Shown here: positions 9,317-18,039 of the stretch, piece by piece
How the letters are laid out: the number at the start of each line of letters is the position of its first letter
Numbering within the stretch: position 1 is the stretch's first letter
DNA from: Planctomycetota bacterium
GTDB taxonomy: Bacteria > Planctomycetota > UBA1135
Reading direction: 5' to 3'
Assembly (NCBI GenBank): GCA_008501825.1
Contig: QQUA01000009.1
Span: 124,001 to 188,000, forward strand
DNA length: 64,000 bases
Notes under the pieces: generated by a model
What the model was told of the DNA's origin: nothing
The model's database searches: none
The model's input: the letters and a program-made list of their open reading frames with translations, nothing else
Position numbers and translations under genes: made by a program

Positions 9317-10798
9317 TTAGACAGATACGGCGGACAACTTGTTCAGGCCAGCAGCATTCAGAGCTCTGGCGATTATCGTCGAATGTTGATTTCGATCTGC
9401 CCATTGCTCGCGCCCCTCCTCAGGTAGACCGTCGATAGGATCGAAATACAAATATGCTTTCTCTTTATCGACAGCCGGGCTCCGATATACGCTTACCCCA
9501 GTGATCTCGTCATAGTACTCGAAGCTATGTAAATCTCGCTTTCCTCCACCACCAGGTACGTCGGTTACGAAAGTTGGAGTATTGAATCCTGCAGTTATGC
9601 CGCGAACTTGCCGTTCGAGCTCAATCGAATCTTTCAATCGAGTCCGAAGTTCTTCAACTCCCTTGACCATATCGTGTTGATATACATAGTAGGGCTGCAC
9701 GTTCATCCAAGATAGTTGCTTGATTAACTTGGCCATCGCTTCGTGGCTATCATTCACACCGCGAATCAAAACGCTTTGGTTTCGAACCACAACTCCACGT
9801 TGAAACAGGAGATTCATTGCGTCACGGCTGATCGAGGAAATTTCCTGCGTGCAATTAAAATGCGTGTGCAAGCAAATTTCCTTACATTGCTTTCTCCCTT
9901 GCTCCACTAATTCGCAAAGAGTTTCGGTCCAGGCAGTATCAGTCAAAATCTTCATTGGCATCACGGCTGGTCCTTTGCTTGCAATTCGAATCCTACGAAT
10001 GTGGGGAATTGCCAAGAGGACTGTTAATATTTCTCGCAATCGACTGGCAGATAGCATGTATGCGTCACCACCGGAAACAACAACATCTTCGATTTCAGGC
10101 CTAGCGGCCAAGTAGGCAAATGCAGCCTTCCAGCGCTCCAATTGAGGTTTATATCCGCCCTTTTCAACCGTATCCGTGCTACCCCCTACCGCATAACTTC
10201 TGGTGCAAAACCTGCAATAAACCGGACAAACGTCTAAAGGCAAAAACAAAGCCTTGTCAGGATAGCGGTGTACCAAACCGGGGGTTGGAGAGTCTTTCTG
10301 CTCGTGCAGAGAATCCAAAGAAAGATGCGGATGATCCGGCAACCTAGTGGATGCCACGGGCAAAAACTGAATGCGAACGGGATCGTGATAAGGGTCCTGC
10401 CAGTCAATTCGGGACAATAGGTAGGGCGTGATCCGCACGTTCATAGGCGCCTCCCTCAGGCCCTTCTCAACGTCCTGCAGAAAGGATTCTTGAACAAATC
10501 CCTCAAAAAGCGCCCTAAATTTGCTGGCACCATTTACCGAATGGCGATTCTGAAAGGCCGGATCCATGAAAGTTGCCCGGTCAATCTCCGCAAAAGCAGG
10601 AATTCGGCGCCAAAAACCATCCTCCTCAAAATCTCGATGCTCAAGGGTGGTCTCGTCCACAGGTTCCTTTACGAATTCCGGAATATTCACATCGGCAAGG
10701 TCTCTTAAGTCCGGCTGGTCGGATATCCTTCCAGGCAGATCAGAGACGGTTTGCGATTTTCCTTTTGCTATTGCTTCTGACTGCAGGTGACGAATCAC
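9317..10798 (-). CDS. ablA: Lysine 2,3-aminomutase (radical SAM, PLP)
   Basis: A 493-residue KamA-family protein. The radical SAM motif CPVYCRFCTR has Cys191, Cys195 and Cys198. VVVSGGDAYMLS follows as the SAM-binding GGDP-like element. The PLP lysine is expected in the conserved C-terminal PGGGGKRDL segment. The enzyme converts L-lysine to L-beta-lysine. Pairing with ablB argues for lysine rather than glutamate 2,3-aminomutase or EpmB. The GTG start overlaps the marR stop (GTGA), a clear coupling signal. An N-terminal extension of about 50 residues precedes the conserved KamA core. Confidence 0.88.
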   Translation of the reverse strand: MIRHLQSEAIAKGKSQTVSDLPGRISDQPDLRDLADVNIPEFVKEPVDETTLEHRDFEEDGFWRRIPAFAEIDRATFMDPAFQNRHSVNGASKFRALFEGFVQESFLQDVEKGLREAPMNVRITPYLLSRIDWQDPYHDPVRIQFLPVASTRLPDHPHLSLDSLHEQKDSPTPGLVHRYPDKALFLPLDVCPVYCRFCTRSYAVGGSTDTVEKGGYKPQLERWKAAFAYLAARPEIEDVVVSGGDAYMLSASRLREILTVLLAIPHIRRIRIASKGPAVMPMKILTDTAWTETLCELVEQGRKQCKEICLHTHFNCTQEISSISRDAMNLLFQRGVVVRNQSVLIRGVNDSHEAMAKLIKQLSWMNVQPYYVYQHDMVKGVEELRTRLKDSIELERQVRGITAGFNTPTFVTDVPGGGGKRDLHSFEYYDEITGVSVYRSPAVDKEKAYLYFDPIDGLPEEGREQWADRNQHSTIIARALNAAGLNKLSAVSV

Positions 10799-11349
10799 CG
10801 TTCTTTCTCCGGTGCTTGCTGTGGGTCGGTCAAGTCTTTCCTAACCTGGGCTTCGGTGCTGCCCTCGATTTGGTCTTCGATGATGGGCCCGGCTTCCAAC
10901 AAGGGAGCTACGTCCGGCCGGGTCTCCAACATTTCCACCACCCGCTCCAAAGACTGAGCAATGACCAATTGCTCCTTCTCTGGCAGATTTCGAAGCCCTT
11001 GGGCCAGCCTCCCTTGAAGGAGAGAAGGTGCGGCCGCCAAGCAGGCTTCACCGTCAGCAGTGATGTGAACCAAGACCACCCTGCGATCCAAGTTGCTTCG
11101 CTCCCTAGAAACCCAGCCTTTTTGCTCCAGGCGATCCAAAATTCCGACGGTGGTGCTCTTGCTCAAATGAATGAGCTTGGCAAGGGCCGAGGTGGTCAAT
11201 GGGCCGTCGTCGTGAAGTGTCTGAAGACAAAGGAGTTGCGGCCCGGTCACCATGAACTCGGCGGCTAGTCGGCGGGAATGGACGTCGACGGCGCGCATGA
11301 TTCGCCGCAACGAACGGAAGATCCACAAATCGAAGGATGAGGGCTCCAC
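10795..11349 (-). CDS. MarR-family transcriptional regulator
   Basis: From GTG at 11349 this encodes 184 residues. The winged helix is clear: GPQLLCLQTLHDDGPLTTSALAKLI, the recognition-helix region SKSTTVGILDRLEQKGWV and the wing RSNLDRRVVLVHITADG. The C-terminal helices carry an extra acidic tail. The frame is open further upstream to a TTG at 11451, but that stretch contains a 22-bp palindrome and a -10-like box, so GTG 11349, with AAGGCG in front of it, is the better start. It overlaps ablA and very likely autoregulates the abl operon, perhaps in response to osmotic stress (inference). Confidence 0.82.
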   Translation of the reverse strand: MEPSSFDLWIFRSLRRIMRAVDVHSRRLAAEFMVTGPQLLCLQTLHDDGPLTTSALAKLIHLSKSTTVGILDRLEQKGWVSRERSNLDRRVVLVHITADGEACLAAAPSLLQGRLAQGLRNLPEKEQLVIAQSLERVVEMLETRPDVAPLLEAGPIIEDQIEGSTEAQVRKDLTDPQQAPEKER

Positions 11350-11376
11350 AATGCCTAGCGCCTTGGTTCGTAGGCT

Positions 11377-11398
11377 AATCGTTCGCCTGCGAACGATT
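11377..11398. promoter_or_regulatory. 22-bp palindrome, probable operator of the marR-abl operon
   Basis: The bases form AATCGTTCGC-CT-GCGAACGATT, two perfect 10-base arms around a 2-base centre. It lies 28 bases upstream of the chosen marR GTG start. On the minus strand a -10-like TATTAT is at 11413-11408, just upstream of the palindrome, so a bound dimer would block transcription. Size and symmetry are typical for MarR dimers. Binding is inferred. Confidence 0.65.
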
Positions 11399-11472
11399 CG
11401 AGCAGAAATAATACTCGCTCCACCCGGCAAATGCCTCAAAATATCTTCCAAACACGATTTCTCGGAGGAACC

Positions 11473-11925
11473 TTAAATGTACTTTCGAAATGTGTGAGCC
11501 CTCTCGGTCCCCACGAAACCGAGGGCTCGGTGGGCGACGGCGCTGACGGTGTTTTCCGGTTCGACGTCGGAAGCGAACTCGGTGCATCCCTGAGTTCGCC
11601 CCCACCTTTCCCCGGCCTGGACCAGGCGCCGGCCCACACCCTGCCGCCGGTATCCGGCTTCCACATACCAACCTTCTAAATAGAGGATTTGATTGCTTTG
11701 ACAACCGGGGGCACGGGAGCGGATCGACAATTCGGCGAAACCGATCACCTTTTCCGGATGCGCCTCGGCCAATAACACCAACCATCTGCGCTTTAAAAAT
11801 TCACCTTGAAGGATGGCTTCCATTTCCAACCGATGCTCGGCCTCCGACTCCTCCGGCCACAAAGCCTGCCGCAAGGGCAAAAGCACTTTGCCGTCAGCTT
11901 GGTCGGCGACGCGGAAGTTGATCAT
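11473..11925 (-). CDS. GNAT acetyltransferase, aminoglycoside 6'-N-acetyltransferase-like
   Basis: From ATG 11925 this gives 150 residues. The GNAT core is YLEGWYVEAGYRRQGVGRRL (motif A with RRQGVG pyrophosphate loop), followed by FASDVEPENTVSAVAHRALG. The N-terminal LPLRQALWPEESEAEH and the E-N-xx-S-xx-x-H-xx-LGF ending resemble AAC(6')-I enzymes. Family resemblance does not prove drug modification; environmental relatives often have unknown acceptors. The frame is open to a TTG at 11967, but ATG 11925 matches where relatives start. It is separate from the marR operon by about 75 bases. Confidence 0.75.
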   Translation of the reverse strand: MINFRVADQADGKVLLPLRQALWPEESEAEHRLEMEAILQGEFLKRRWLVLLAEAHPEKVIGFAELSIRSRAPGCQSNQILYLEGWYVEAGYRRQGVGRRLVQAGERWGRTQGCTEFASDVEPENTVSAVAHRALGFVGTERAHTFRKYI

Positions 11926-12178
11926 TGAGGTCAGTTTAAAAACAAGTCGCCGAAAGGAAAAATCCAAGTCTGTTTATGGTGAAGAAAAACACGAAAAACC
12001 TATTCATTCGTTAATCGAAATCCGCCATGGATTCCCTTTGCAGATTCTCTCGGTATTCACGCTCGATTCAAAAACCATCGCACAATTTCGCCGATTCCGA
12101 TTTCGCTGCCGAATCCGTTCATGTCATGGATTCGTGGCAGCGGGAAAGAAGCGAACGCCTTCCTTCGGAGAAAAAAAC

Positions 12179-12933
12179 TTGAAGCAACTCAGTTCCTCAG
12201 CTCTCGCCGCCTGCTCTTTGGCCTTCCTCGGCCTGAGCACTCCGGCCACCGCTCAAAAAGTCACTCAAGTACCGCCGATGATGCGAGGCGATACTTCCGC
12301 CACCGAAGCTGGCTGGACCGTGACTCCTCTGTTTACCGTCGGAGAAGCTGCCCCGAATTTCACTCCGGTCGGCGAAACCGGCGATAGGCACCATCTACGA
12401 TCGCACCGGAAAAATCGTCACCGTCGCCTTGTTGTGCGGCGATGACAGCAAAGCTGCTCCTCTCTATCTGTACGTCGGAGAGGAGGACGCCATTTATAAT
12501 GGCAGTTTCCAGGATCGCAACGGCTTGAACGAAATCCGCTCCGGAACCTTTGTGGAAGTATTGGGGCAAAGACGGCAAGATCTACATGCAGGAAGACCGC
12601 AGCACCAGCCCCTCGGATCTGTTCGGTGGTGTTACCGGAATTGAAGCTTCGGTCTGGCAGTTGGATCCCGTCACCCGCGGAACCACCCGCATCGCCGAAG
12701 TCGACCGCTCGGTCATCGCTCCTCTTGACTCCACCGATGACTGCATCGGATCCATTGGTTGTTGGGAAACTTCCGGCGTGCTGGATGTCACCGATTTATT
12801 CGATGCCCTTCCCGGGGAGCGCTTCTTGATCGCCACGGTCCAGGCTCACGGAATCGAAGACGGTCCGATCGGCGGCAACGCTTTCCTCGACGAAGGCGGA
12901 CAATTGGTGCTCTTGTCCTACAACCCCAACTAA
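12179..12933 (+). pseudogene. Frameshifted PhoX/DUF839-like secreted protein
   Basis: TTG at 12179, eight bases after GGAG, opens a signal peptide (SSSALAACSLAFLGLSTPATA) and EAGWTVTPLFTVGEAAPNFT. The reading frame must then shift at about 12383 to continue as IGTIYDRTGKIV and LYLYVGEEDAIYNGSFQ, and shift again at the TTT run near 12541 to continue as WKYWGKDGKIYMQEDRSTSP, ending GIEDGPIGGNAFLDEGGQLV. Dropping one base at each place restores one continuous protein of about 250 residues. It resembles the ends of the PhoX-like (DUF839) alkaline-phosphatase family but lacks most of the middle of those proteins. This is a decayed gene, or one hit by two single-base sequence errors. Confidence 0.6.
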
Positions 12934-12981
12934 AGCTGCCTGAAACACAGCCAAAGGCTGCATCACTTCCTTTCGCAAAGC

Positions 12982-13004
12982 GGGCGGCCCCAATGGGGCC
13001 GTCC
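12982..13004. terminator. GC-rich hairpin between convergent genes
   Basis: A 10-base stem (GGGCGGCCCC / GGGGCCGTCC, one G-T pair) with a 3-base loop lies between the ends of the PhoX-like gene and the PA14 gene. There is no strong T-run on either side, so termination is probable only from position and stem strength. Confidence 0.45.
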
Positions 13005-13022
13005 GTTATGGATTTGCGAGGC

Positions 13023-16000
13023 TTATTGAGCGATGACGGTCGATATCCGACTTGGAGAAGTCTGCCCGCGATCATCGACGGCTACCGCTTGAATCCGATA
13101 GATTCCTGCGGACGGTGCAGGAATTTGAGTCACCCATGGTGGGCTGTTCAGCGTAGCCGCGATTTGCCCGTTGCTCAGGAATTGGACTTCTTGCACTTGG
13201 CCGTCGAAATCAGCGGTTTCCACTTCCAAGTTAATGGAACTGCCGGCGACAACCAAGGTGTCGTGCTTCGGTTCCAGCAAAAAAACGTCGGGCAAGGCAT
13301 TGTCCTGGAAATCCGGGCTCAACTGGCTGGCTTGCAAGGACTGATAACCTTCAAGGGCCGGACTGCGGGGAGGTGAAATTAACAATCTCAAAAAGCCACC
13401 GGGCTGCAAGGTTATCACCGCTTCCATCTTCAAATCGTAAGCTACGCCGGAACGCAACTCGACCAGCTCATAGAGGCCCCCCTGCTGAAACAAAGCCTTG
13501 CCGTTCAGCCACAACTGAGTTTGCACCGCTGGCCAATCCGATTCAATTTTGATTCGATGCATGCCGCTTTGCCGTGGCATCCAGCGGCCCTGCCAGCGGG
13601 CGGAATAAGTGCCTCCCATTTGAAAAGGAGGCGGCAGGTTGGAGCCCCATTGGATTTCGGCTAAGGCATCTTCCTGCTGGTGCAACGGCGCTCCGCTGAA
13701 ATCCGGGCCGTCGAAAACTTGCAATTGCAATCCTCCGCCGTGCCCAGCCGGCGGTAAAGGAAAAGCTTCCTGACCGAAGAGCACTCCGCTCGGCACTATT
13801 TGCTCCGGTCGACCGCCGCTTTCCCAGGAAAGGGCACAAGAAGCGTCGCCGGCGGCATCGAGGAATTCCAATTGAATCGAGTACCGGCGGCCGGCAAGCC
13901 AATCTTTACTTGGAGAACCGCTGCGCCTTTGTACTGAAGAGGAATCTTGCCAATCGTCGATCAAGACTTCCCCATCGACGATCAGCCGCACCCCGCCATC
14001 GGCATCCAGATGGAAGGTATAGGGTTCGCTGAACACCGCCATGATTTCTCCGGTCCAGCGAACCGACCAACCGTCGTTCAAGCTGATTCCGGTACCGGCG
14101 GGAGCTCCGCTTCCCCAGTCGAACTGGATCATCGAATCCAATCGAGCACCAGTTTTCTTTTGCAACTCGGAATCTTCAAAGTATTCGGCCCGCAGTCCGG
14201 TTCCCAATTGGGTGGAAGGCGCAGTCACGATCACCGATCCGCTCTGCCGCTCCCAAGCCTGGAAACCGCTAATTCGGTAAACCCTGGCTTCATTCTCCAT
14301 GTGGCCGAAATAAAGCACCTCTTCGGTGCCAGGTACTTTCAAGATCTGACCATCGAGATTCTCGCCACAAAGGTTGTAGCGCCATACCGGCAAATCGGCG
14401 GATAAATCAATCGATTCGAAAAGGCCGCCGACCCAAAGCCCATCCCGATCCCAACCGTAGGTTGGCGGCGGATAACCGCCCCAGCCCCCGTCGTAATCGG
14501 TGAAGAAAATGGTTTCGTCTACCGCTCCGCAAACGCCTCGAATGGCGCCGATGCTGCCGGGCGGCGCAGTGCCGTGAACTCCAGTATCGACACCCTGGCC
14601 GGCGGTCCAGGCGGCAGTTCCGTCTGCATTCCAACGAACGACGAATGCGTCTTTGGCGTGTCCCCAGCTCTTGGCCCGATGGTTGTAGCCGCCCCACAAT
14701 TCGCCACTGTTCGGATCTCGCCAAAGAAACGGTCCGTACCATCCGGCGATGGCTTTGCGCGGGGAAGGTTCGGCGACTTCGATGCCATCGGGGAAATGGG
14801 CGTAAATCGGCGCTCCAACGCTGTTCCAGCCAACCACGGGATGAGCCAGGATTTGTTCGTTCGGCCACCAGTTGTAGGCAAAGATGTAACTGAAATCGGC
14901 GGCGACGGCAGACGGCCCGTGCCACGGCCCACCGCTGGTAAAGAATTCGATTTCCGCAACTTGAGGCCAGCCGTCGCCGTCCTGGTCGGTCCATAAAAAT
15001 GCGTCGTCGTTCGGGCCGGCGTTTTGTTGAATGATCGGCGCCTGGTTGTCCATGTTGTGTTTGATGTGAGTGGCGCCAACTACCAGCGGAATCAGTTGCC
15101 AATTTTGTTCATCGATGCGCAACACGATCGGTTCGCCGACCATTTTCACCAAATGCGGAATCCCGTTGTGATAACGAACTTCCCAAGTGTCGGCGGAAAA
15201 CTGTTTGGGAATCAAGCCGTCGGCCAAGTTTCCGAATTGAAACACGGCTTCCACTTGCCAATCGCGGTTTTGGAAATCGAGGCGGGCGCGGATCACCGAA
15301 CCCCATTCCGAAGCCATGTAGAGCACGGTGGGCTCGGTCGGGTCAGGAGCGACGAAGGGGGCCCACGTTTGACCGCCATACCATTCGTCCAGGATTTCCC
15401 CTTGTCGAGAAAAATGAGCCACCCGCCGCGGGGCCAACCAAAGCTCGCCTGCGATGTAATGACCTCCTTGATCGTCGAACTCGATGTCATTGAGGTCCCA
15501 ATAACTCTCTCGCTCTTCAAGGGTCCAAGCGGCGCTGGGACGACGTCCCCCCGGCCGGCCATAGCGGGCCAATAAGTTTCCTTGGTTGTCGAACCGGAGG
15601 ATTTGCTGGCTGGTACCGGTTTCAGCCACCAAAACTTCGCCGCTGGCATCGTCGATCGCCAGGGCGGACGGCGTTTCTAAACCGGTGATGAAATCCACCG
15701 GCGTGGTGCTTCCGCTGGGGATTCGGACGATTCGATCTCCCAAGGCAAGCCAAGTGGTCCCGGCCCCATCGAATTGCACGTCACGAAGCTCGCTCAAGCC
15801 GGGGACGGTGCCGTGGTGGTGGCCGTCATCGGGACGGAACCAAGCAACGGCATCCTCTTCGGGGTAGATCGCAGCCAACAGGTTGCCACGGACGGCGATG
15901 CCGGCGGCAAAGACTTCCAAGGGCGGAATGGAAATGGTGTAGGGGTCGCCGATGGATTCGCCGGTGGCGGCATCGTAGCGCCAAACGCGGCCGTGGCGGG

Positions 16001-16541
16001 CCGGGACCGCTCCAGAGGCGAGGACGTAAACCACTCCCCCGTCGACCGCCAGGTCCATGGTGCCGGACCCCAATTCGGGCCAGCCGCGAGTCCAAAGACG
16101 CTGACTTCCATCGAGGCTTTGCTTCAACAGACTGGTTTCCAAGCCCTCTGTGAAACTGGCGGCAACGTACATGCCGGTGCCATCAAATTCGACGTGAGCC
16201 GGATTGCCGTGGGTGCCCGGCCCTACTTGCCACCATTCCGGACCGGTGGGGTAATTGCTCCCCGGCGCCATTAGGAATTCCGCCTGCAAACCATGGGTGG
16301 CCAGCAGCTTCCAGGAATATTGGCCGGCAGCCACGGCTACGCCGTCTCGATCCAAGCCGTCCCATATCGCCACATTGGGGCCGGCACTTCGGGGAGCCGC
16401 TTGGAGCAGCTCGCGAACCACCGCGCCGTCTGGGTCGTAAAGATTCAGCGACACGCGCATGTCCCGGGGCAAGCTGAAATCGATGGCGTGTCCGTCCTGC
16501 AGATTCGGGCATGCGGCGGCTAGGACGAGGAGAGCGATCAC
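13023..16541 (-). CDS. Large secreted protein: FlgD-like Ig, beta-propeller, two PA14-like domains, Ig-like domain
   Basis: A 1172-residue exported protein with a short signal sequence (MIALLVLAAAC, GTG start). Residues about 20-90 form a FlgD-type Ig repeat (VSLNLYDPDGAVVREL, IWDGLDRDGVAVAAGQYSW). About 100-760 has NHL/propeller-like blades (ALAIDDASGEVLVAETGT, DIEFDDQGGHYIAGELW). About 800-925 is a PA14 domain (GLRAEYFEDSEL, YTFHLDADGGVRLIVDGE, LEFLDAAGDASCALSWES). A second PA14-like domain follows to about 1060, and the last 90 residues are a bacterial Ig-like domain. PA14 and Ig modules usually bind glycans, so an extracellular or surface role in carbohydrate binding is inferred. No enzyme motif was found. 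Confidence 0.8.
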   Translation of the reverse strand: MIALLVLAAACPNLQDGHAIDFSLPRDMRVSLNLYDPDGAVVRELLQAAPRSAGPNVAIWDGLDRDGVAVAAGQYSWKLLATHGLQAEFLMAPGSNYPTGPEWWQVGPGTHGNPAHVEFDGTGMYVAASFTEGLETSLLKQSLDGSQRLWTRGWPELGSGTMDLAVDGGVVYVLASGAVPARHGRVWRYDAATGESIGDPYTISIPPLEVFAAGIAVRGNLLAAIYPEEDAVAWFRPDDGHHHGTVPGLSELRDVQFDGAGTTWLALGDRIVRIPSGSTTPVDFITGLETPSALAIDDASGEVLVAETGTSQQILRFDNQGNLLARYGRPGGRRPSAAWTLEERESYWDLNDIEFDDQGGHYIAGELWLAPRRVAHFSRQGEILDEWYGGQTWAPFVAPDPTEPTVLYMASEWGSVIRARLDFQNRDWQVEAVFQFGNLADGLIPKQFSADTWEVRYHNGIPHLVKMVGEPIVLRIDEQNWQLIPLVVGATHIKHNMDNQAPIIQQNAGPNDDAFLWTDQDGDGWPQVAEIEFFTSGGPWHGPSAVAADFSYIFAYNWWPNEQILAHPVVGWNSVGAPIYAHFPDGIEVAEPSPRKAIAGWYGPFLWRDPNSGELWGGYNHRAKSWGHAKDAFVVRWNADGTAAWTAGQGVDTGVHGTAPPGSIGAIRGVCGAVDETIFFTDYDGGWGGYPPPTYGWDRDGLWVGGLFESIDLSADLPVWRYNLCGENLDGQILKVPGTEEVLYFGHMENEARVYRISGFQAWERQSGSVIVTAPSTQLGTGLRAEYFEDSELQKKTGARLDSMIQFDWGSGAPAGTGISLNDGWSVRWTGEIMAVFSEPYTFHLDADGGVRLIVDGEVLIDDWQDSSSVQRRSGSPSKDWLAGRRYSIQLEFLDAAGDASCALSWESGGRPEQIVPSGVLFGQEAFPLPPAGHGGGLQLQVFDGPDFSGAPLHQQEDALAEIQWGSNLPPPFQMGGTYSARWQGRWMPRQSGMHRIKIESDWPAVQTQLWLNGKALFQQGGLYELVELRSGVAYDLKMEAVITLQPGGFLRLLISPPRSPALEGYQSLQASQLSPDFQDNALPDVFLLEPKHDTLVVAGSSINLEVETADFDGQVQEVQFLSNGQIAATLNSPPWVTQIPAPSAGIYRIQAVAVDDRGQTSPSRISTVIAQ

Positions 16542-16872
16542 TCTTCTAGTATAAATTGCAAATTCCTATCGAAGCGGTCAGATGCTTTCCAGGCTGAAGA
16601 TCAGCACTGCAGCTAATCGGCTCGCCCTCTACAGAATGCTGAATGCCACTAATGAAAACTCTGATTCCTGGATAGCGATTTCCTGCGCAAGCCATGCCTC
16701 GAAGCTCAGATGGTGAGTTAATCCGCTTCGCCGGAAACGACTCCACAAAATCTATTCCTGCCTTCTCCTTCTAGCGCTTTGCCAATAGAGCAAAATCTTT
16801 CAAAAAATCTTGCGTACGGCGAAATCCCCTTCCTAAATCTCGTTATTTCGATTCAATGTTAAATCATTACCC
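16542..16872. other. Intergenic stretch, no convincing gene
   Basis: About 330 bases between the PA14 gene start and the end of the toxin array, visibly more AT-rich at 16760-16870. A minus-strand frame of 66 codons (16546-16746) is open but has no recognisable family or ribosome site. The upstream promoter of the PA14 gene probably lies here. It may mark the boundary of the acquired toxin array. Confidence 0.4.
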
Positions 16873-17322
16873 TTAAAAAGGGTAGTCTAGATTCTCAAGC
16901 CCGCCTTCTTTTTCTTCATCGATTTCAAGTCGATCCTGCAATATTTTCTGAATCTCTAGATCGGTACCATAAAAATAGAAATAGGTGTTATCCACGCAAC
17001 GGATTGTCACCAAAGATTTGTTTACTCGAGTTGGCAAAGAATCATCAGGCGAGATACCTAGTGCATCTTGCCTTGACCGAAAGAAGAAGAAATCTCCCCA
17101 TTCGAATTGAAGCATTCTTTCCGCCAATTCACCAGCCTTCGGCGTAGGGAACAACAACAATGAAGGCGAAACTAGTTTAAGTCTAACCTCCCCTCTGCCT
17201 TCCACTTCATCTAGTACGACGAAACTGGCTCCCAGCCACTCAGAAATGCGTCGAACCATATCCCCTACCTCTTGGCCCGAAAGCCAAGAGGGATCCTTCA
17301 AAACTAATTGCCAACCCTTCAT
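16873..17322 (-). CDS. Probable immunity protein paired with HINT toxin 1
   Basis: A 149-residue acidic cytoplasmic protein with no signal or membrane segment and no family I can name. It starts nine bases after the reconstructed toxin 1 stop (17331) on the same strand, the usual position of an immunity gene in polymorphic-toxin cassettes. It has mixed hydrophobic strands and helices (FVVLDEVEGRGEVRLKLV, FEWGDFFFFRSRQDAL) and an acidic C-terminus (EIDEEKEGGLEN). The immunity function is inferred from context alone. Confidence 0.6.
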   Translation of the reverse strand: MKGWQLVLKDPSWLSGQEVGDMVRRISEWLGASFVVLDEVEGRGEVRLKLVSPSLLLFPTPKAGELAERMLQFEWGDFFFFRSRQDALGISPDDSLPTRVNKSLVTIRCVDNTYFYFYGTDLEIQKILQDRLEIDEEKEGGLENLDYPF

Positions 17323-17330
17323 CTTTCTAT

Positions 17331-18039
17331 TCAGAAATTCTCTGGCAAGGGAATTGGTTGAGCAGGACTATTGGCTGCATTTGGAGCCGTTGCAGGATGG
17401 AAGTGTGGACTGGAATGATCAGTCCGGCCATGGTCGGTGACATCAGTTCTTCCAACAAAATCCCTCTTCGTCAAAAGTTGCACCTTGAGTATATTGCTTG
17501 CCGTCTTTTCCGGCTCGAGCACCAAGAGTAGTATGGGGACCACTTGCTTTTGGATCCGGCACATAATTACCCGCACCCGGTTCTCTTGGAGGGCCACCAC
17601 GCCCAAATTCTTTACCCGCCGCACACGAATGGCCGCCACCGGTGCAGTCGTTGTGGACCCAGACGCCAAAGTCGCCGACGAAGTAGGTGTGGTAGCCATT
17701 TACTTCAAGATTATAGACCGTTTCCTTGCTCGCAGAAGTCTCCTTGCTCACCAAGCGGGCTTCGCCCGTCACCGTCCACACACTTTCCCGCAAGCGCAAG
17801 TCCACCGCCTGCTTCCAGATATTGCCGGTGGTACGGAAGAAGTGATTAGGTGTGGCTTGTACCAGGCTGTGTTTGCCGTCCGCTTCAAAGGTCAACAGCA
17901 GTGTGCTTTGGTACTTCGTTAAGGAAAGTTCCAAGATATTGTTCCAGCCTTCACTCCGGATGAGCGACTCATCAGCACGCCCCGAATAACGGGACCACCG
18001 AATCGAGAATGTCTGCCTGACCTTCGCTTCGGTAGTCAC
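17331..18039 (-). pseudogene. Orphan HINT-domain toxin cassette 1, one frameshift
   Basis: GTG at 18039 opens a HINT C-terminal region: LLLTFEADGKHSLVQATPNH (the block with the T-x-x-H motif), then TVYNLEVNGYHTYFVGDFG and VWVHND, the end of intein-like HINT domains. The first HINT block with the nucleophilic Cys is missing. After CTGGGHSCAA comes the toxin part (GNYVPDPKASGPHTTLGARA). The frame stops at 17443, but skipping one base in the A4/T4 run at 17457-17460 continues it as VGRTDVTDHGRTDHSSPHFH to a stop at 17331. That His-rich DHG...H..PHxHP ending is typical of known polymorphic-toxin C-termini. HINT domains release the toxin by self-cleavage. Confidence 0.7.
17618..17836 (-). repeat. 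HINT-tail repeat copy 1
   Basis: About 219 bases that align without gaps to 19328-19546. Over the first roughly 188 bases I count about five mismatches by eye. The last 30 bases are more diverged. It encodes the conserved HINT tail up to the point where toxin sequences diverge, so it can serve as a recombination anchor for toxin exchange. Confidence 0.85.

Noticed and set aside
11350..11451. Upstream extension of the MarR gene to TTG 11451
   Set aside because: The extension would place the palindrome and a -10-like box inside the coding sequence, and relatives start near residue 35 of that frame.
16546..16746. A 66-codon minus-strand frame in the intergenic region
   Set aside because: No motif, no ribosome site and no relation to neighbours, so it is left as intergenic.
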